Below are positions 17,686 through 26,092 of a DNA stretch of 64,000 nt, in pieces; positions within the stretch are counted from its first letter, which is position 1; every line of letters begins with the position of its first letter. The notes beneath the pieces were generated by a model. That model was not told the origin of the DNA. It was given only the letters and a program-made list of their open reading frames with translations, and searched no databases. This DNA is from Ekhidna lutea (lineage in GTDB: Bacteria > Bacteroidota > Bacteroidia > Cytophagales > Cyclobacteriaceae). The stretch covers positions 1-64,000 of the forward strand of contig NZ_FZPD01000007.1 of assembly GCF_900188325.1 (NCBI RefSeq), written 5' to 3'. The translations under genes and the position numbers were made by a program.

Positions 17686-17759
17686 TGTCACCCCGAATAT
17701 ATTTCAGGGTCTATTTTTACTGAAATATATTTGAGCTCTGAAATAAGTTCAGAATGACA
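17686..17759. repeat. Intergenic hairpin repeat (TGTCA-ended)
   Basis: The gap between recN and fabI holds a perfect 11-bp inverted repeat, ATATATTTCAG (17697-17707) and CTGAAATATAT (17720-17730), nested inside outer TGTCA/TGACA ends. The ends resemble the TGTCATCCTGA-type repeat in the next gap. It may act as a terminator for recN; there is no clear T-tract after the outer stem. Confidence 0.5.
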
Positions 17760-17778
17760 ATTAATTGAAGAAAATATT

Positions 17779-18591
17779 ATGTCAAATAACCTACTAAAAG
17801 GAAAAAGAGGAATTATCTCCGGTGCATTGGATCAAAATTCCATAGCATGGAAAGTTGCTGAAAAAGCGCATGAACAAGGAGCAACATTTACACTAACAAA
17901 CGCTCCTATCGCCATGAGAATGGGAGAAATCAATAAGCTCGGTGAACAATGTAATGCAGAAATCATCCCAGCAGATGCCACCTCAATGGAAGATCTTGAA
18001 AACCTTTTTACCAAGTCCCAGGAAACACTTGGTGGAAAAATTGATTTTGTATTACACTCAATCGGGATGAGTCCTAATGTAAGAAAAGGCAAAGATTATG
18101 GTGACCTTAACTATGATTGGTTTCAAAAAACATTAGATGTTTCTGCTTTGTCCTTTCATAAAATGATGCAAACGGCAGAGAAGCTGGATGCGATGAATGA
18201 ATGGGGATCGATTCTTGGGCTTTCCTATATTGCTGCACAGCGAACATTCCCTGATTACTCCGATATGGCTCAAGCCAAAGCTTTACTGGAGTCTATTGCA
18301 AGAAGCTACGGCTATCGATTCGGAATAAGCAAAAAGGTACGAGTAAATACCATCTCACAATCCCCTACAATGACAACCGCAGGTTCAGGAGTGCCCGGTT
18401 TTGATGTATTCTTTAACTATGCTGATAAAATGTCGCCTTTAGGAAATGCCGACGCAGAGAGCTGTGCAGATTATTGCATCAGCATGTTCTCTGACCTTAC
18501 CCGCATGGTGACTATGCAGAACCTGATGCATGATGGTGGATTCTCTACTTCTGGCATTACGGATGCATTGGTTGAGGAACTTAGTAAGTAG
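17779..18591 (+). CDS. fabI: Enoyl-[acyl-carrier-protein] reductase (NADH) FabI
   Basis: FabI carries out the last reduction of each fatty-acid elongation cycle. The 270-residue protein begins with the divergent SDR cofactor site KGKRGIISGALDQNSIAW. It has the catalytic pair Tyr160 and Lys167 in the Y-x6-K arrangement (FPDYSDMAQAKA), and the HSIGMSP segment. Length is normal. It lies in its own unit between two hairpin-rich gaps. Confidence 0.95.
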   Translation: MSNNLLKGKRGIISGALDQNSIAWKVAEKAHEQGATFTLTNAPIAMRMGEINKLGEQCNAEIIPADATSMEDLENLFTKSQETLGGKIDFVLHSIGMSPNVRKGKDYGDLNYDWFQKTLDVSALSFHKMMQTAEKLDAMNEWGSILGLSYIAAQRTFPDYSDMAQAKALLESIARSYGYRFGISKKVRVNTISQSPTMTTAGSGVPGFDVFFNYADKMSPLGNADAESCADYCISMFSDLTRMVTMQNLMHDGGFSTSGITDALVEELSK

Positions 18592-18600
18592 CAACTTATT

Positions 18601-18739
18601 TGTCATCCTGAGCCTGTCGAAGGAGACATTATAGTAATTTTTCAAAGAACGTGTCATTCTGAGCCTGCCTGTCGGCAGACAGGCGTAGCGAAGAATCTTC
18701 TTAATTAAGGGTAGATCCTTCACTTCGTTCAGGATGACA
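18601..18739. repeat. Intergenic repeat with TGTCATCCTGA inverted ends
   Basis: The fabI-ispE gap is nearly filled by a 139-bp element. It has perfect 11-bp inverted ends: TGTCATCCTGA (18601-18611) and TCAGGATGACA (18729-18739). A second, internal copy TGTCATTCTGAGCCTG starts at 18652. A short stem GCCTGTC (18667-18673) / GACAGGC (18678-18684) follows inside it. This is the REP/MITE-like family common between Bacteroidota genes. A related CTGCC-GGCAG palindrome recurs at 27005-27026. Confidence 0.65.
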
Positions 18740-18758
18740 TCCTATAAAAATCACGTAA

Positions 18759-19547
18759 ATGATATCGTTTCCCAACGCAAAAATCAATCTTGGGCTCAAC
18801 ATTGTGAGCAAGCGGGGGGATGGCTATCACAACATTGAAAGCTGTTTTTATCCTATTCCATGGCACGATTGCCTGGAAGTGATAGAAGCAGCTTCTTTTA
18901 CTTTTCAAAGCTACGGGTTGAGCATTCCGGGAGGTGCTTCTTCCAATCTGTGCGTAAAAGCATACGAACTTCTAAAAGCAGACTTTGACATCCCTCCTGT
19001 AGAAATTCATTTACTCAAGAACATTCCTATGGGTGCAGGACTTGGGGGTGGTTCGGCGGATGGAGCATTTACGTTAATAATGCTGAATGAACTATTTGCT
19101 TTAGGAGTCTCTGACTTGCAACTTGAAAATTACGCATTGCAACTTGGTAGCGATTGCCCGTTCTTTATCAAAAACCATCCTGCAATTGCAAAAAGTCGAG
19201 GAGAAGAGTTGATGTCAATTGACCTGAAGCTATCAGGGCATTACTTAGCCATTCACAATCCAGACATCCATATATCTACCAAAGAGGCCTATGTCGGAGT
19301 GTCCCCAAAACAATCTGACCTCTCTGTTACTGAAATAATCAAGCGCCCCATTAGAGAATGGAAAGACACCTTAAAAAATGATTTTGAGGATTCAATATTT
19401 CCTAACCATCCCAAGGTCGAGCAGCTAAAAAATGAAATGTACGAAGCAGGAGCAACATATGCCTCAATGACAGGGAGTGGCAGTACGGTATTTGGGCTTT
19501 TTGAAGTGGCTCCTGAAAATTCAAATTGGAAGTTGATCAAGTTGTAA
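18759..19547 (+). CDS. ispE: 4-diphosphocytidyl-2-C-methyl-D-erythritol kinase IspE
   Basis: IspE phosphorylates CDP-methylerythritol in the MEP route to isoprenoids. The 262-residue protein has FPNAKINLGLNIVSKRGDGY at the N-terminus, the GHMP-kinase ATP motif PMGAGLGGGSADG (about residues 90-102), the LGSDCPFF motif, and the C-terminal SMTGSGSTVFGLF. Length is slightly shorter than E. coli IspE (283), as is usual in this phylum. It converges on the AsmA-like gene with a 24-bp gap. Confidence 0.93.
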   Translation: MISFPNAKINLGLNIVSKRGDGYHNIESCFYPIPWHDCLEVIEAASFTFQSYGLSIPGGASSNLCVKAYELLKADFDIPPVEIHLLKNIPMGAGLGGGSADGAFTLIMLNELFALGVSDLQLENYALQLGSDCPFFIKNHPAIAKSRGEELMSIDLKLSGHYLAIHNPDIHISTKEAYVGVSPKQSDLSVTEIIKRPIREWKDTLKNDFEDSIFPNHPKVEQLKNEMYEAGATYASMTGSGSTVFGLFEVAPENSNWKLIKL

Positions 19548-19571
19548 ATCAGCTGATGGAAGTAGCTAAAT

Positions 19572-22500
19572 TCACTCAATGAAATTTCGTTCGAATTTTT
19601 TCTCGGCTTTATCCGACTTATGAACTCCTATGCTACTCACAGCGCCACTTAACAACGATTTGCCCCAATAATTAAAAATAGCTCTGGAGCTGTCTCTACG
19701 TTGAAAAATGGTGCCCTTTCGTAAAAAAACAAGATAACTTGGATTCTTATTTTTAACCACGAACGTATTGGCAAAGAATGTCTTTATACCCTGTCCGAAT
19801 CCTTGCGTATCATGGGTCTTCGTATTCAGAATTTGGATTTTTAGGTCGTCGTATCGGAAACGCATTTCACCTCTCGAAAGCGTATCATTTGCCCTGAAAT
19901 TAAAATATAAATCCCTTGCATAGCCGCTCTTAATATTGACATTGGCCACCGGTCCAAGCATACGATTCATTGAATCAAGCTGAAAATCTTTCACCGTGCC
20001 GTTTAATGAAAAAGGCTCATTTTCATCTTTCAAATTAAACGCTCCATTGACTTCAAATCTGCCAGATTCCATCAATTTACCGTTAGCATGTAACAGCATC
20101 ATATCTGCTGAGGTCATATCAACATTCCCTACATTCCGTAAGGTGACATCCAGGCTATCAAATGAAATCTCACCATAAGTGAAATAATTATCCGGCTTTT
20201 CCCTGTATTTGATTGCTCCCTTTAAACTAATAGTATCTATATGAAAGGCGGTTTCCAGCTCTCTGATATAATGCTGAGGCAGATGACGAATCTGATTTTC
20301 CGGAAATGGTACCCCTTTATCGCGATAAATGAGCGCACTCAGATCATCAACATTAACTTTTCCCACCTCATACCTCTTTTCTGAAAGTATTGCTTTTAGA
20401 TCAATTTCATCTACGTAAATTGATCCGACAGATACATCAAACCAGTCATTTTGCCTTTCGAGGTTTTCAGAATATTCTAACGCTGAGTATTTAGGAATTA
20501 AATGAATATCATCCATGCCAAGTGTGTTTGCAGGATAATCAAATTGATACCTTTCAAGGGATAGGTTATAGTTTTCTCCAATCGGCATAAAATAGGGTCC
20601 GGCTTTAAACGACAGACGGTCCAGTCGATCCATAATTTGGTCTGCAGTCAATGTATCTTCAGACTGAAACGATTCAATTAAGAGGTCTCCATTTTGAACT
20701 AAATAATTCCGTTGATTTGTAGTGTCACTAAAATTAAAATTGATACCCGTTATAGATGTGTACCCGACCTCTATGGGTGAAGTAAATGGATTGTTTTTAC
20801 CACTATTACCTATTTGCAAGTCACCAGATGGATTTCTTACCAAAAGAGAATCGACTTTAAATTTCTTGCTCTCATAAAGCCCTTCCAAATCGAGATTTTT
20901 GAATTGAATTGATGGAACCAGCAAGTGTGAGAACTGCTTATGATCAGCATAATAAAAAGAGTCAATAGTTAGGTTTTTGGTGGCGCTGTGATATGAAGTA
21001 CGATTTAAGCTTAAAGAATCTCCAGAAGGTAGATATGGGCTAATCCGATTAGCAATAAAAATCATTGAATCTGAATAAATAGCTCCATCAGTAAATGGCT
21101 TGTCCCTGGGGAAACTCAGGTCGAATAATTCCACATTTAATACATCCAACCTAAGTGAATCGAGATTAGCCTCTCCTTGTGGGACGATCATTACATTTGA
21201 CGAATCTATTTTAAGCCGCTTCATCACCATGGTAAATGGATTTCTTGATTGCAATGAGTCTGAACCTGCTTTCTTTCCCATTTTAGCTAATTGAAGTCTA
21301 ATATTAGGACCGATTAAATGAACCAAATCAGTAAACAGGTGATTTTCATCAAAGAATTTGGATTGCTCAAATGCAGTTAATCTCACGAAAGGAACATCAG
21401 CATTCAAAAGCATACGGGAAGTATCGTGTGAATTGATTGGTTTAACCAGCAGGTCATAAAAGAGCATCTCACTATTGGAAGTATCATAGCTCCATTTCGC
21501 AAGCTCAACCTGATGATTATAGGCCGCCGATCGTAGGCTGATATTTTCAATACCCATACTCCTAAAAGCAGTAGAGTCTCCAACAAATATATCTGCATCC
21601 AGCCCGTCCATTGAGAGTTCTAGCGAATCGACATTTCCACTTAAGCGCCCACCACTTACGATCAATTCTTTCTCGATTCCTAAACCTCCTTTTTCACCTC
21701 CTTTTACCATGTGGACGTCAAATTCAAAATCTGGGTTTACTAAAAAAGCACGCCGAAAAGCAGTGTAGTTACCATCAATCAAGCTATCGATGCTGATTTC
21801 TGAAATCATCAGCGAATCAAAGCGCCCGTGTACATGCTGGTTATTTGTTTCAATGTCCACTTCCCAATCGATCAGCTGAAAAGCGGACATTCGATCATCG
21901 ATTAAAAGGTTTTCTCCGATCACTTTAATGCTATCGCGATCGAAGGAAAAATTTCTGGCAATTAATTTTGAATCATTAAACAATCGCTGAAAACTGCGAC
22001 TAGCGGCACTCACATGAATGTATCTCATGTCCAGATCAATCCGATTTACGTTGATGCCTTTTGGTAAGGTCAACTCCACATCCGAAAATCGTATCTGGTC
22101 AATTGAAATTTCCCTGAAGAAAGGAGCAATTGATTGGTATAGATTATTAACGGTAACCTTCTGCTGCTTTGTGGTACTTCCTGTATTTCTAACCACTAGT
22201 AAAGCATTGGAGAGTTCCATTGTTCCCGCGATAAGTACCTTATCAGCAATAGCCCGCTGAAAGTCTATATTCTTTAGCTTAAAATTGGGTACCTCAGCAT
22301 CTACCAGGATTTTTGTTTCATTGCCCTCCCTTTCATGACTTATCTGCATGTTTTTAAAACTCAGCTCAGAATCAAATGAATTGACGCGCAAAAGCTCAAA
22401 GAAAACCGTATGGGTGCTGTCAGGCAAAAGATAGGAATAGTTGTGAATATCTAGCTCTATGTCTTCAAAATATTTGAACCGATGATCAAATCGATAATTG

Positions 22501-23618
22501 CTTGTATCCAAATGGATATTATGAAATACAACACTTGACTCCTCCACCTTCAACCGCTGATAGGTATCTACCTTGTCTATCTTAATATCTACGTGAGCGT
22601 TGTTCACTCTAAGCTTACCTACATCCAATGATCCGAAAATGTTGAAAATAAGTGTAAGCAAGGAATTATCAGTTTTATCCTTTTGCTTGATTGTGTGTGA
22701 TTCATCATCCACAAACACGATTGGTTCATCCAAAATCAACTCTTCAATAATCAGGTGATTGTCCTGATAGGCTGATACATAATCAACCCCTTTAAAACTC
22801 AATTTAGGAACATGGATATCATATACGTTTACATCATTTTGTCCTTCAAATGTCACTCCTGACGAGGCTAATGGCTGTACTCTCAGATTCTCAAAAGTGA
22901 GAATAGAATCAGCAGTGGAAAGGATAAATTTGTCAAAGGTGATTTGGTGGATACTATCTGGTAGATGAAAGTGCTGGTTACGTATTTCCAGTTGGATTTG
23001 CTCCGAGTAAAAGACTTGATTTTTTCGAGCAGTTGAATCCATTAACAAATTCTTTACAAGAAAATCAATTTCTCCCAGTGCAAACTGATCCCCATCATAT
23101 TGCAGATCCCCATCCTGAATTCGGAAATAGTCGATCTTAAGCACTTTGAGATAATCTGATATGGCCTTATACATATTACCAGCCTCAAAACTGAATTTTG
23201 TACGTTTGTCCGTTTCCAGACTGACCATATCAATGTCAGGATCCACCACACGCACACTTTTTATGATCAGCTCTTTGTCGAGGTATAGTTCATAGATAGA
23301 CTCCAGATCGATGACCAGTTCAGCAAGATGAATTTCATAGATATTGTTGAGTCCCAGTTTGCTAAAATCGTGTGTAGAATCTGCTTGCAGATGCAGGTTA
23401 TTGACCTTGATTCTACTTTCAAACGCATCAAAATCCAATGACTCAAATTTTATCTGATAAAATCCATTTGTCTCCCTTTTGATGACTTCATTGAGGATGG
23501 TGCCTGCATAGCTTTTACCCACAAAGAAAAGGGTAGCCCCCAGCCCAAGAATAAACAGTATTATTCCCATGCTCCAGAGGATAGTCCTCCTTGTATTAGG
23601 CTTGAATGGGTTAGGCAT
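19572..23618 (-). CDS. Very large AsmA/TamB-like envelope protein
   Basis: The 1348-residue product has one N-terminal membrane helix (about residues 13-35) and then a long run of short amphipathic beta segments. Many carry recurring 'DSLLV.NP', 'I.IDSI' and 'NL.LD...HDFS' patterns, up to a basic C-terminus. The N-terminal region after the helix (INEVIKRETNGFYQIKF-like, then INVNNLHLQAD) is the AsmA-like start. Proteins of this group form long hydrophobic grooves bridging the inner and outer membranes and move phospholipids. That role is inferred from the family; I see no specific motif. Nothing else of this size is near, and it seems to be a single-gene unit. Confidence 0.7.
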   Translation of the reverse strand: MPNPFKPNTRRTILWSMGIILFILGLGATLFFVGKSYAGTILNEVIKRETNGFYQIKFESLDFDAFESRIKVNNLHLQADSTHDFSKLGLNNIYEIHLAELVIDLESIYELYLDKELIIKSVRVVDPDIDMVSLETDKRTKFSFEAGNMYKAISDYLKVLKIDYFRIQDGDLQYDGDQFALGEIDFLVKNLLMDSTARKNQVFYSEQIQLEIRNQHFHLPDSIHQITFDKFILSTADSILTFENLRVQPLASSGVTFEGQNDVNVYDIHVPKLSFKGVDYVSAYQDNHLIIEELILDEPIVFVDDESHTIKQKDKTDNSLLTLIFNIFGSLDVGKLRVNNAHVDIKIDKVDTYQRLKVEESSVVFHNIHLDTSNYRFDHRFKYFEDIELDIHNYSYLLPDSTHTVFFELLRVNSFDSELSFKNMQISHEREGNETKILVDAEVPNFKLKNIDFQRAIADKVLIAGTMELSNALLVVRNTGSTTKQQKVTVNNLYQSIAPFFREISIDQIRFSDVELTLPKGINVNRIDLDMRYIHVSAASRSFQRLFNDSKLIARNFSFDRDSIKVIGENLLIDDRMSAFQLIDWEVDIETNNQHVHGRFDSLMISEISIDSLIDGNYTAFRRAFLVNPDFEFDVHMVKGGEKGGLGIEKELIVSGGRLSGNVDSLELSMDGLDADIFVGDSTAFRSMGIENISLRSAAYNHQVELAKWSYDTSNSEMLFYDLLVKPINSHDTSRMLLNADVPFVRLTAFEQSKFFDENHLFTDLVHLIGPNIRLQLAKMGKKAGSDSLQSRNPFTMVMKRLKIDSSNVMIVPQGEANLDSLRLDVLNVELFDLSFPRDKPFTDGAIYSDSMIFIANRISPYLPSGDSLSLNRTSYHSATKNLTIDSFYYADHKQFSHLLVPSIQFKNLDLEGLYESKKFKVDSLLVRNPSGDLQIGNSGKNNPFTSPIEVGYTSITGINFNFSDTTNQRNYLVQNGDLLIESFQSEDTLTADQIMDRLDRLSFKAGPYFMPIGENYNLSLERYQFDYPANTLGMDDIHLIPKYSALEYSENLERQNDWFDVSVGSIYVDEIDLKAILSEKRYEVGKVNVDDLSALIYRDKGVPFPENQIRHLPQHYIRELETAFHIDTISLKGAIKYREKPDNYFTYGEISFDSLDVTLRNVGNVDMTSADMMLLHANGKLMESGRFEVNGAFNLKDENEPFSLNGTVKDFQLDSMNRMLGPVANVNIKSGYARDLYFNFRANDTLSRGEMRFRYDDLKIQILNTKTHDTQGFGQGIKTFFANTFVVKNKNPSYLVFLRKGTIFQRRDSSRAIFNYWGKSLLSGAVSSIGVHKSDKAEKKFERNFIE

Positions 23619-23664
23619 ATTTCAGTGCCGATTTGGCGGCAACCTAAAATACGAAAAGAAATGC

Positions 23665-23760
23665 AGAACGTGTCTGCTCAGAGAGCATTATGGAATAAAC
23701 ATTCCATACATCCGCTATTTTTGAAAGGTGTATATCACGCATATACGTGATATATTAATG
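23665..23760. repeat. Partial attC-like element, copy U
   Basis: This stretch upstream of the first cargo gene shares GTGTCTGCTC (23670-23679) with the element at 26928-27139 and AGAGAGCATT (23680-23689) with that at 25000-25226. It ends at a possible G/TT junction at 23760. It lacks the TAACA-like start, so it would be a truncated or recombined copy. It also contains two tight hairpins described separately. Confidence 0.35.
23689..23754. promoter_or_regulatory. Two adjacent palindromes upstream of the cargo block
   Basis: TATGGAAT/ATTCCATA (8 bp, 4-base loop; 23689-23708) is followed by TATATCACG/CGTGATATA (9 bp, 6-base loop; 23731-23754). Both are perfect. The second ends 6 bp before the inverted-repeat boundary at 23760. 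They could be operators, a recombination site or terminators; neither has a T-tract. Confidence 0.45.
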
Positions 23761-23798
23761 TTATATGCCATAAGTGCTACTTCAAAAATTTTCACCTC

Positions 23799-24998
23799 AT
23801 GAAAACCAGCAGCCTCACAAAACTCATTTTTACTCTAATAACTCTTCTACTTACCAATCATATTTATGCTCAATCGGATTCTAAAAAATTGAAAAATATT
23901 ACGTCTGAACTTGCAGATCTTTCAAATCAAACTTTTCATTCGTTTGTTGAAGACAAGGCATTTAAATTAATCCAAAATGGAAATGAGATTTACGATAACT
24001 CAAATACAAAAACGGACTTGGAAAAGCAATATTCGAAGTTCTTGGAAGTACAAAATGATATAAAATCAGTCGTCAAGGGAAAGTATCATTCAGCATATGA
24101 ACAAGGAAAGCAAAACGTTCTTGCTGGAACAGTCCCAGGGTTTACTTCTAGGTCTTTACCGAAGGAAGAAGCTCAAAAATTGATCAAATTCTCTGTGAAC
24201 CCCGCGTTAAATGAAGACTGGAATAGTTTGACAGAATATAGCCATATAATGACAGAGATGGAGCAGCTCTATCGTAACATTCAAGTCAATGGAGCAAATA
24301 AGTCTTCTAAAATAGAATATGATTCCCTTGACGCAATCTTTAAGAAGAACAAATACTACAAGAAGGTGGACATTAAAATTGAAGAATCAATATGTTCAAA
24401 AAACAAAAAATATCTTCAAACTTTAAAGCTAAACTTTGGATGGATAGCGGAACACACTAAGAATAAATCCAGACCCATTGCAGATATCACAGAGAGATTT
24501 AACCAATCCAAAAGAATTGCTGATGAATTGATTGGAAATGATTGCCTTTACGGTTTTTCAGTGCAGGACACTTTGACCAAATACCAAGAACGAATTAAAA
24601 ACTTTAACAGCATTTCTCCCAAACATGAAATCCAAACTGAGGAACTTGATGTCAGTTCTTTTAGCGAACAAGAAAAAAAGGTTGATTGTGCCATTGCAAA
24701 TAAATTCCTCGAACTAACTGGAGCAATTAAAACACATTTCTCATCAAATAAGCCGTCAGCACTCACATTAATTAACTTTTATAAAGATGGTTTAGGAATG
24801 GAGTACTATCGCTCTTACAGGGAACAACTAACCGAATCAGGGGCTCTATTTTATGATGAAATTCTTAAGATTGTTGGCTTGATAATGTACGACATAGAGA
24901 ACGGGGCAAGTTCTAACCGTCAAGCTGGAATAGTTATGCAGACTTCATTTGCGAACTCAGACTTAACAACTAGAAAAGAGAAGCTTTGTGGAAAATAA
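23799..24998 (+). CDS. Secreted protein of unknown function (cargo gene 1)
   Basis: The 399-residue protein has a signal peptide (about 1-25, cleaved near IYAQS). The mature part is lysine-rich and mostly helical, with six or so cysteines only in the second half (CSKNKKY, NDCLYG, DCAIANK and a C-terminal CGK). I do not recognise the family, and no catalytic motif stands out. The gene is flanked by an exact 11-bp inverted repeat, TGTTATATGCC (23759-23769) and GGCATATAACA (25000-25010). That is the arrangement of a gene cassette. It probably has its own promoter in the 38 bp upstream, since the nearest gene is divergent. Confidence 0.6.
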   Translation: MKTSSLTKLIFTLITLLLTNHIYAQSDSKKLKNITSELADLSNQTFHSFVEDKAFKLIQNGNEIYDNSNTKTDLEKQYSKFLEVQNDIKSVVKGKYHSAYEQGKQNVLAGTVPGFTSRSLPKEEAQKLIKFSVNPALNEDWNSLTEYSHIMTEMEQLYRNIQVNGANKSSKIEYDSLDAIFKKNKYYKKVDIKIEESICSKNKKYLQTLKLNFGWIAEHTKNKSRPIADITERFNQSKRIADELIGNDCLYGFSVQDTLTKYQERIKNFNSISPKHEIQTEELDVSSFSEQEKKVDCAIANKFLELTGAIKTHFSSNKPSALTLINFYKDGLGMEYYRSYREQLTESGALFYDEILKIVGLIMYDIENGASSNRQAGIVMQTSFANSDLTTRKEKLCGK

Positions 24999-24999
24999 A

Positions 25000-25226
25000 G
25001 GCATATAACAGACGCTCATCCGCCATGTGTCTAAGTGCTTTCTGAGAGAGCATTGGTACTCGCCCGCTACCCTGCCCATTCTGAAACTTCATCTCCCGCC
25101 CCCCTTCCTTCTTTCTGGACTTAGACTTGTAGAACGCATTTCTTCGTAGACACTTCATCGGTGTTGGGCAGTTTCGCTAGTTTAGTGCTCTTTACAACTA
25201 GTGGGCATACTCTCGCTAGTTAAGCG
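25000..25226. repeat. attC-like intergenic element, copy B
   Basis: A 227-bp noncoding element that begins in the last bases after cargo gene 1 with GGCATATAACAGACGCT and ends TCGCTAGTTAAGCG before TTGTGATCC. A second end-like copy, TCGCTAGTTTAGTG, lies 39 bp earlier (25174-25187). It contains GTGTCTA ... TAGACAC as an internal inverted pair. It shares CTACCCTGCCC with copy A, CCGCTACCC with copy C and TTCTGAAACTT with copy D. No open frame in it looks coding. Confidence 0.55.
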
Positions 25227-25271
25227 TTGTGATCCATTGACTGCAAATCGGAAATTCTCTAACTTTACTGT

Positions 25272-25502
25272 ATGGCAACTAAGGAAAAACTAAGAAAAGC
25301 GATCCTCAACAAGATCAAGAAACTTTCGGACGACAAACTTTCGAACCTGGATGCCTATATCTCTGATTTAGAGTCGCACTTGTCAACTGAGAAATCAACT
25401 TTGTCATTCAGCGGAATTTTCAAGGAACTTGAATTAACCGAACTAACTTCTGAACTCCATAAGTCAAGAGAAGATAATAACGAGCGAATTCCACAGTTTT
25501 GA
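25272..25502 (+). CDS. Antitoxin of a VapBC-type pair
   Basis: The 76-residue protein has a helical N-terminus (KKLSDDKLSNLDAYISDLE) and the C-terminal STLSFSGIFKELELTELT and ERIPQF. These are typical of the small antitoxins that precede PIN toxins in Bacteroidota. The toxin reading frame begins inside its stop codon (TTGA overlap of 4 bp), as expected for a coupled pair. A TAACTTTA sequence just upstream of the ATG is one base off the -7 consensus. Confidence 0.8.
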   Translation: MATKEKLRKAILNKIKKLSDDKLSNLDAYISDLESHLSTEKSTLSFSGIFKELELTELTSELHKSREDNNERIPQF

Positions 25503-25903
25503 ACCCTTCACTTATTGACACAGACATTCTTTCATACTTTTTGAAAGGCAACAAACAAGTGACCGAGAACTTTGAACTTTATCTTAAGGAACAATCGAAA
25601 ATCACTATTTCAGAAATAACCTATTTTGAGGTTCTGTCCGGCTTAACTTTCAAAAAGGCCACTAAACAAATCCAAGAATTCGAAGACTTCATTTCAACAT
25701 GTGAAGTTCTGAAACTCTCAACAACTTCATTGCGTATTTCGGCGAACATCTACGCTGAGCTGAGAGAAAAAGGAGTAACAATCGGAACTGCTGACCTGTT
25801 GATTTCTGGTATCGCCCTTGCTAATAAGCTAACACTGGTTACGAACAACCAGAAACATTACCAGCCTATTACGAAACTTGCAACTTCCAACTGGAACGAG
25901 TAA
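25499..25903 (+). CDS. VapC-like PIN-domain ribonuclease toxin
   Basis: VapC toxins cut tRNA or rRNA when the antitoxin is lost. The 134-residue protein shows the PIN acidic residues: Asp7 in LIDTDILSYF, Glu44 (YFEVLSG), Asp99 (GTADLLISG), and the late VTNNQKHY segment. The start is a TTG overlapping the antitoxin stop; no ATG is better placed. The pair sits between two noncoding stretches in the cargo block. Toxin-antitoxin pairs are common cargo in integron cassette arrays. Confidence 0.85.
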   Translation: MNPSLIDTDILSYFLKGNKQVTENFELYLKEQSKITISEITYFEVLSGLTFKKATKQIQEFEDFISTCEVLKLSTTSLRISANIYAELREKGVTIGTADLLISGIALANKLTLVTNNQKHYQPITKLATSNWNE

Positions 25904-25990
25904 AACCTGACTCCCGAATATCTATCTGAAACTTAAGATGGGAAAGCAGGTACCAAATCGTCCAATAGGCCTCAATACCTTGGTTAGCGC
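25904..25990. other. Short spacer after VapC, possible element remnant
   Basis: An 87-bp gap that ends GGTTAGCGCATGG, reminiscent of a cassette junction (G/TTAGCGC). It lacks the TAACA start and shares no long word with the other elements. If the VapBC genes were a cassette, its own recombination site seems to have been lost here. Confidence 0.25.
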
Positions 25991-26092
25991 ATGGTTCTTT
26001 ACCTGACTTTCCTATCTTTAAGTTACAAAATCAGTTTCTTGGAATATTTATACGAAGGGAAGCTAAAGGTTATCAGCAATATCCTTACAGAA

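Noticed and set aside
25020-25158. Minus-strand small open frame inside attC-like element B
   Set aside because: It is a basic low-complexity frame within a repeated noncoding element and lacks a ribosome site.
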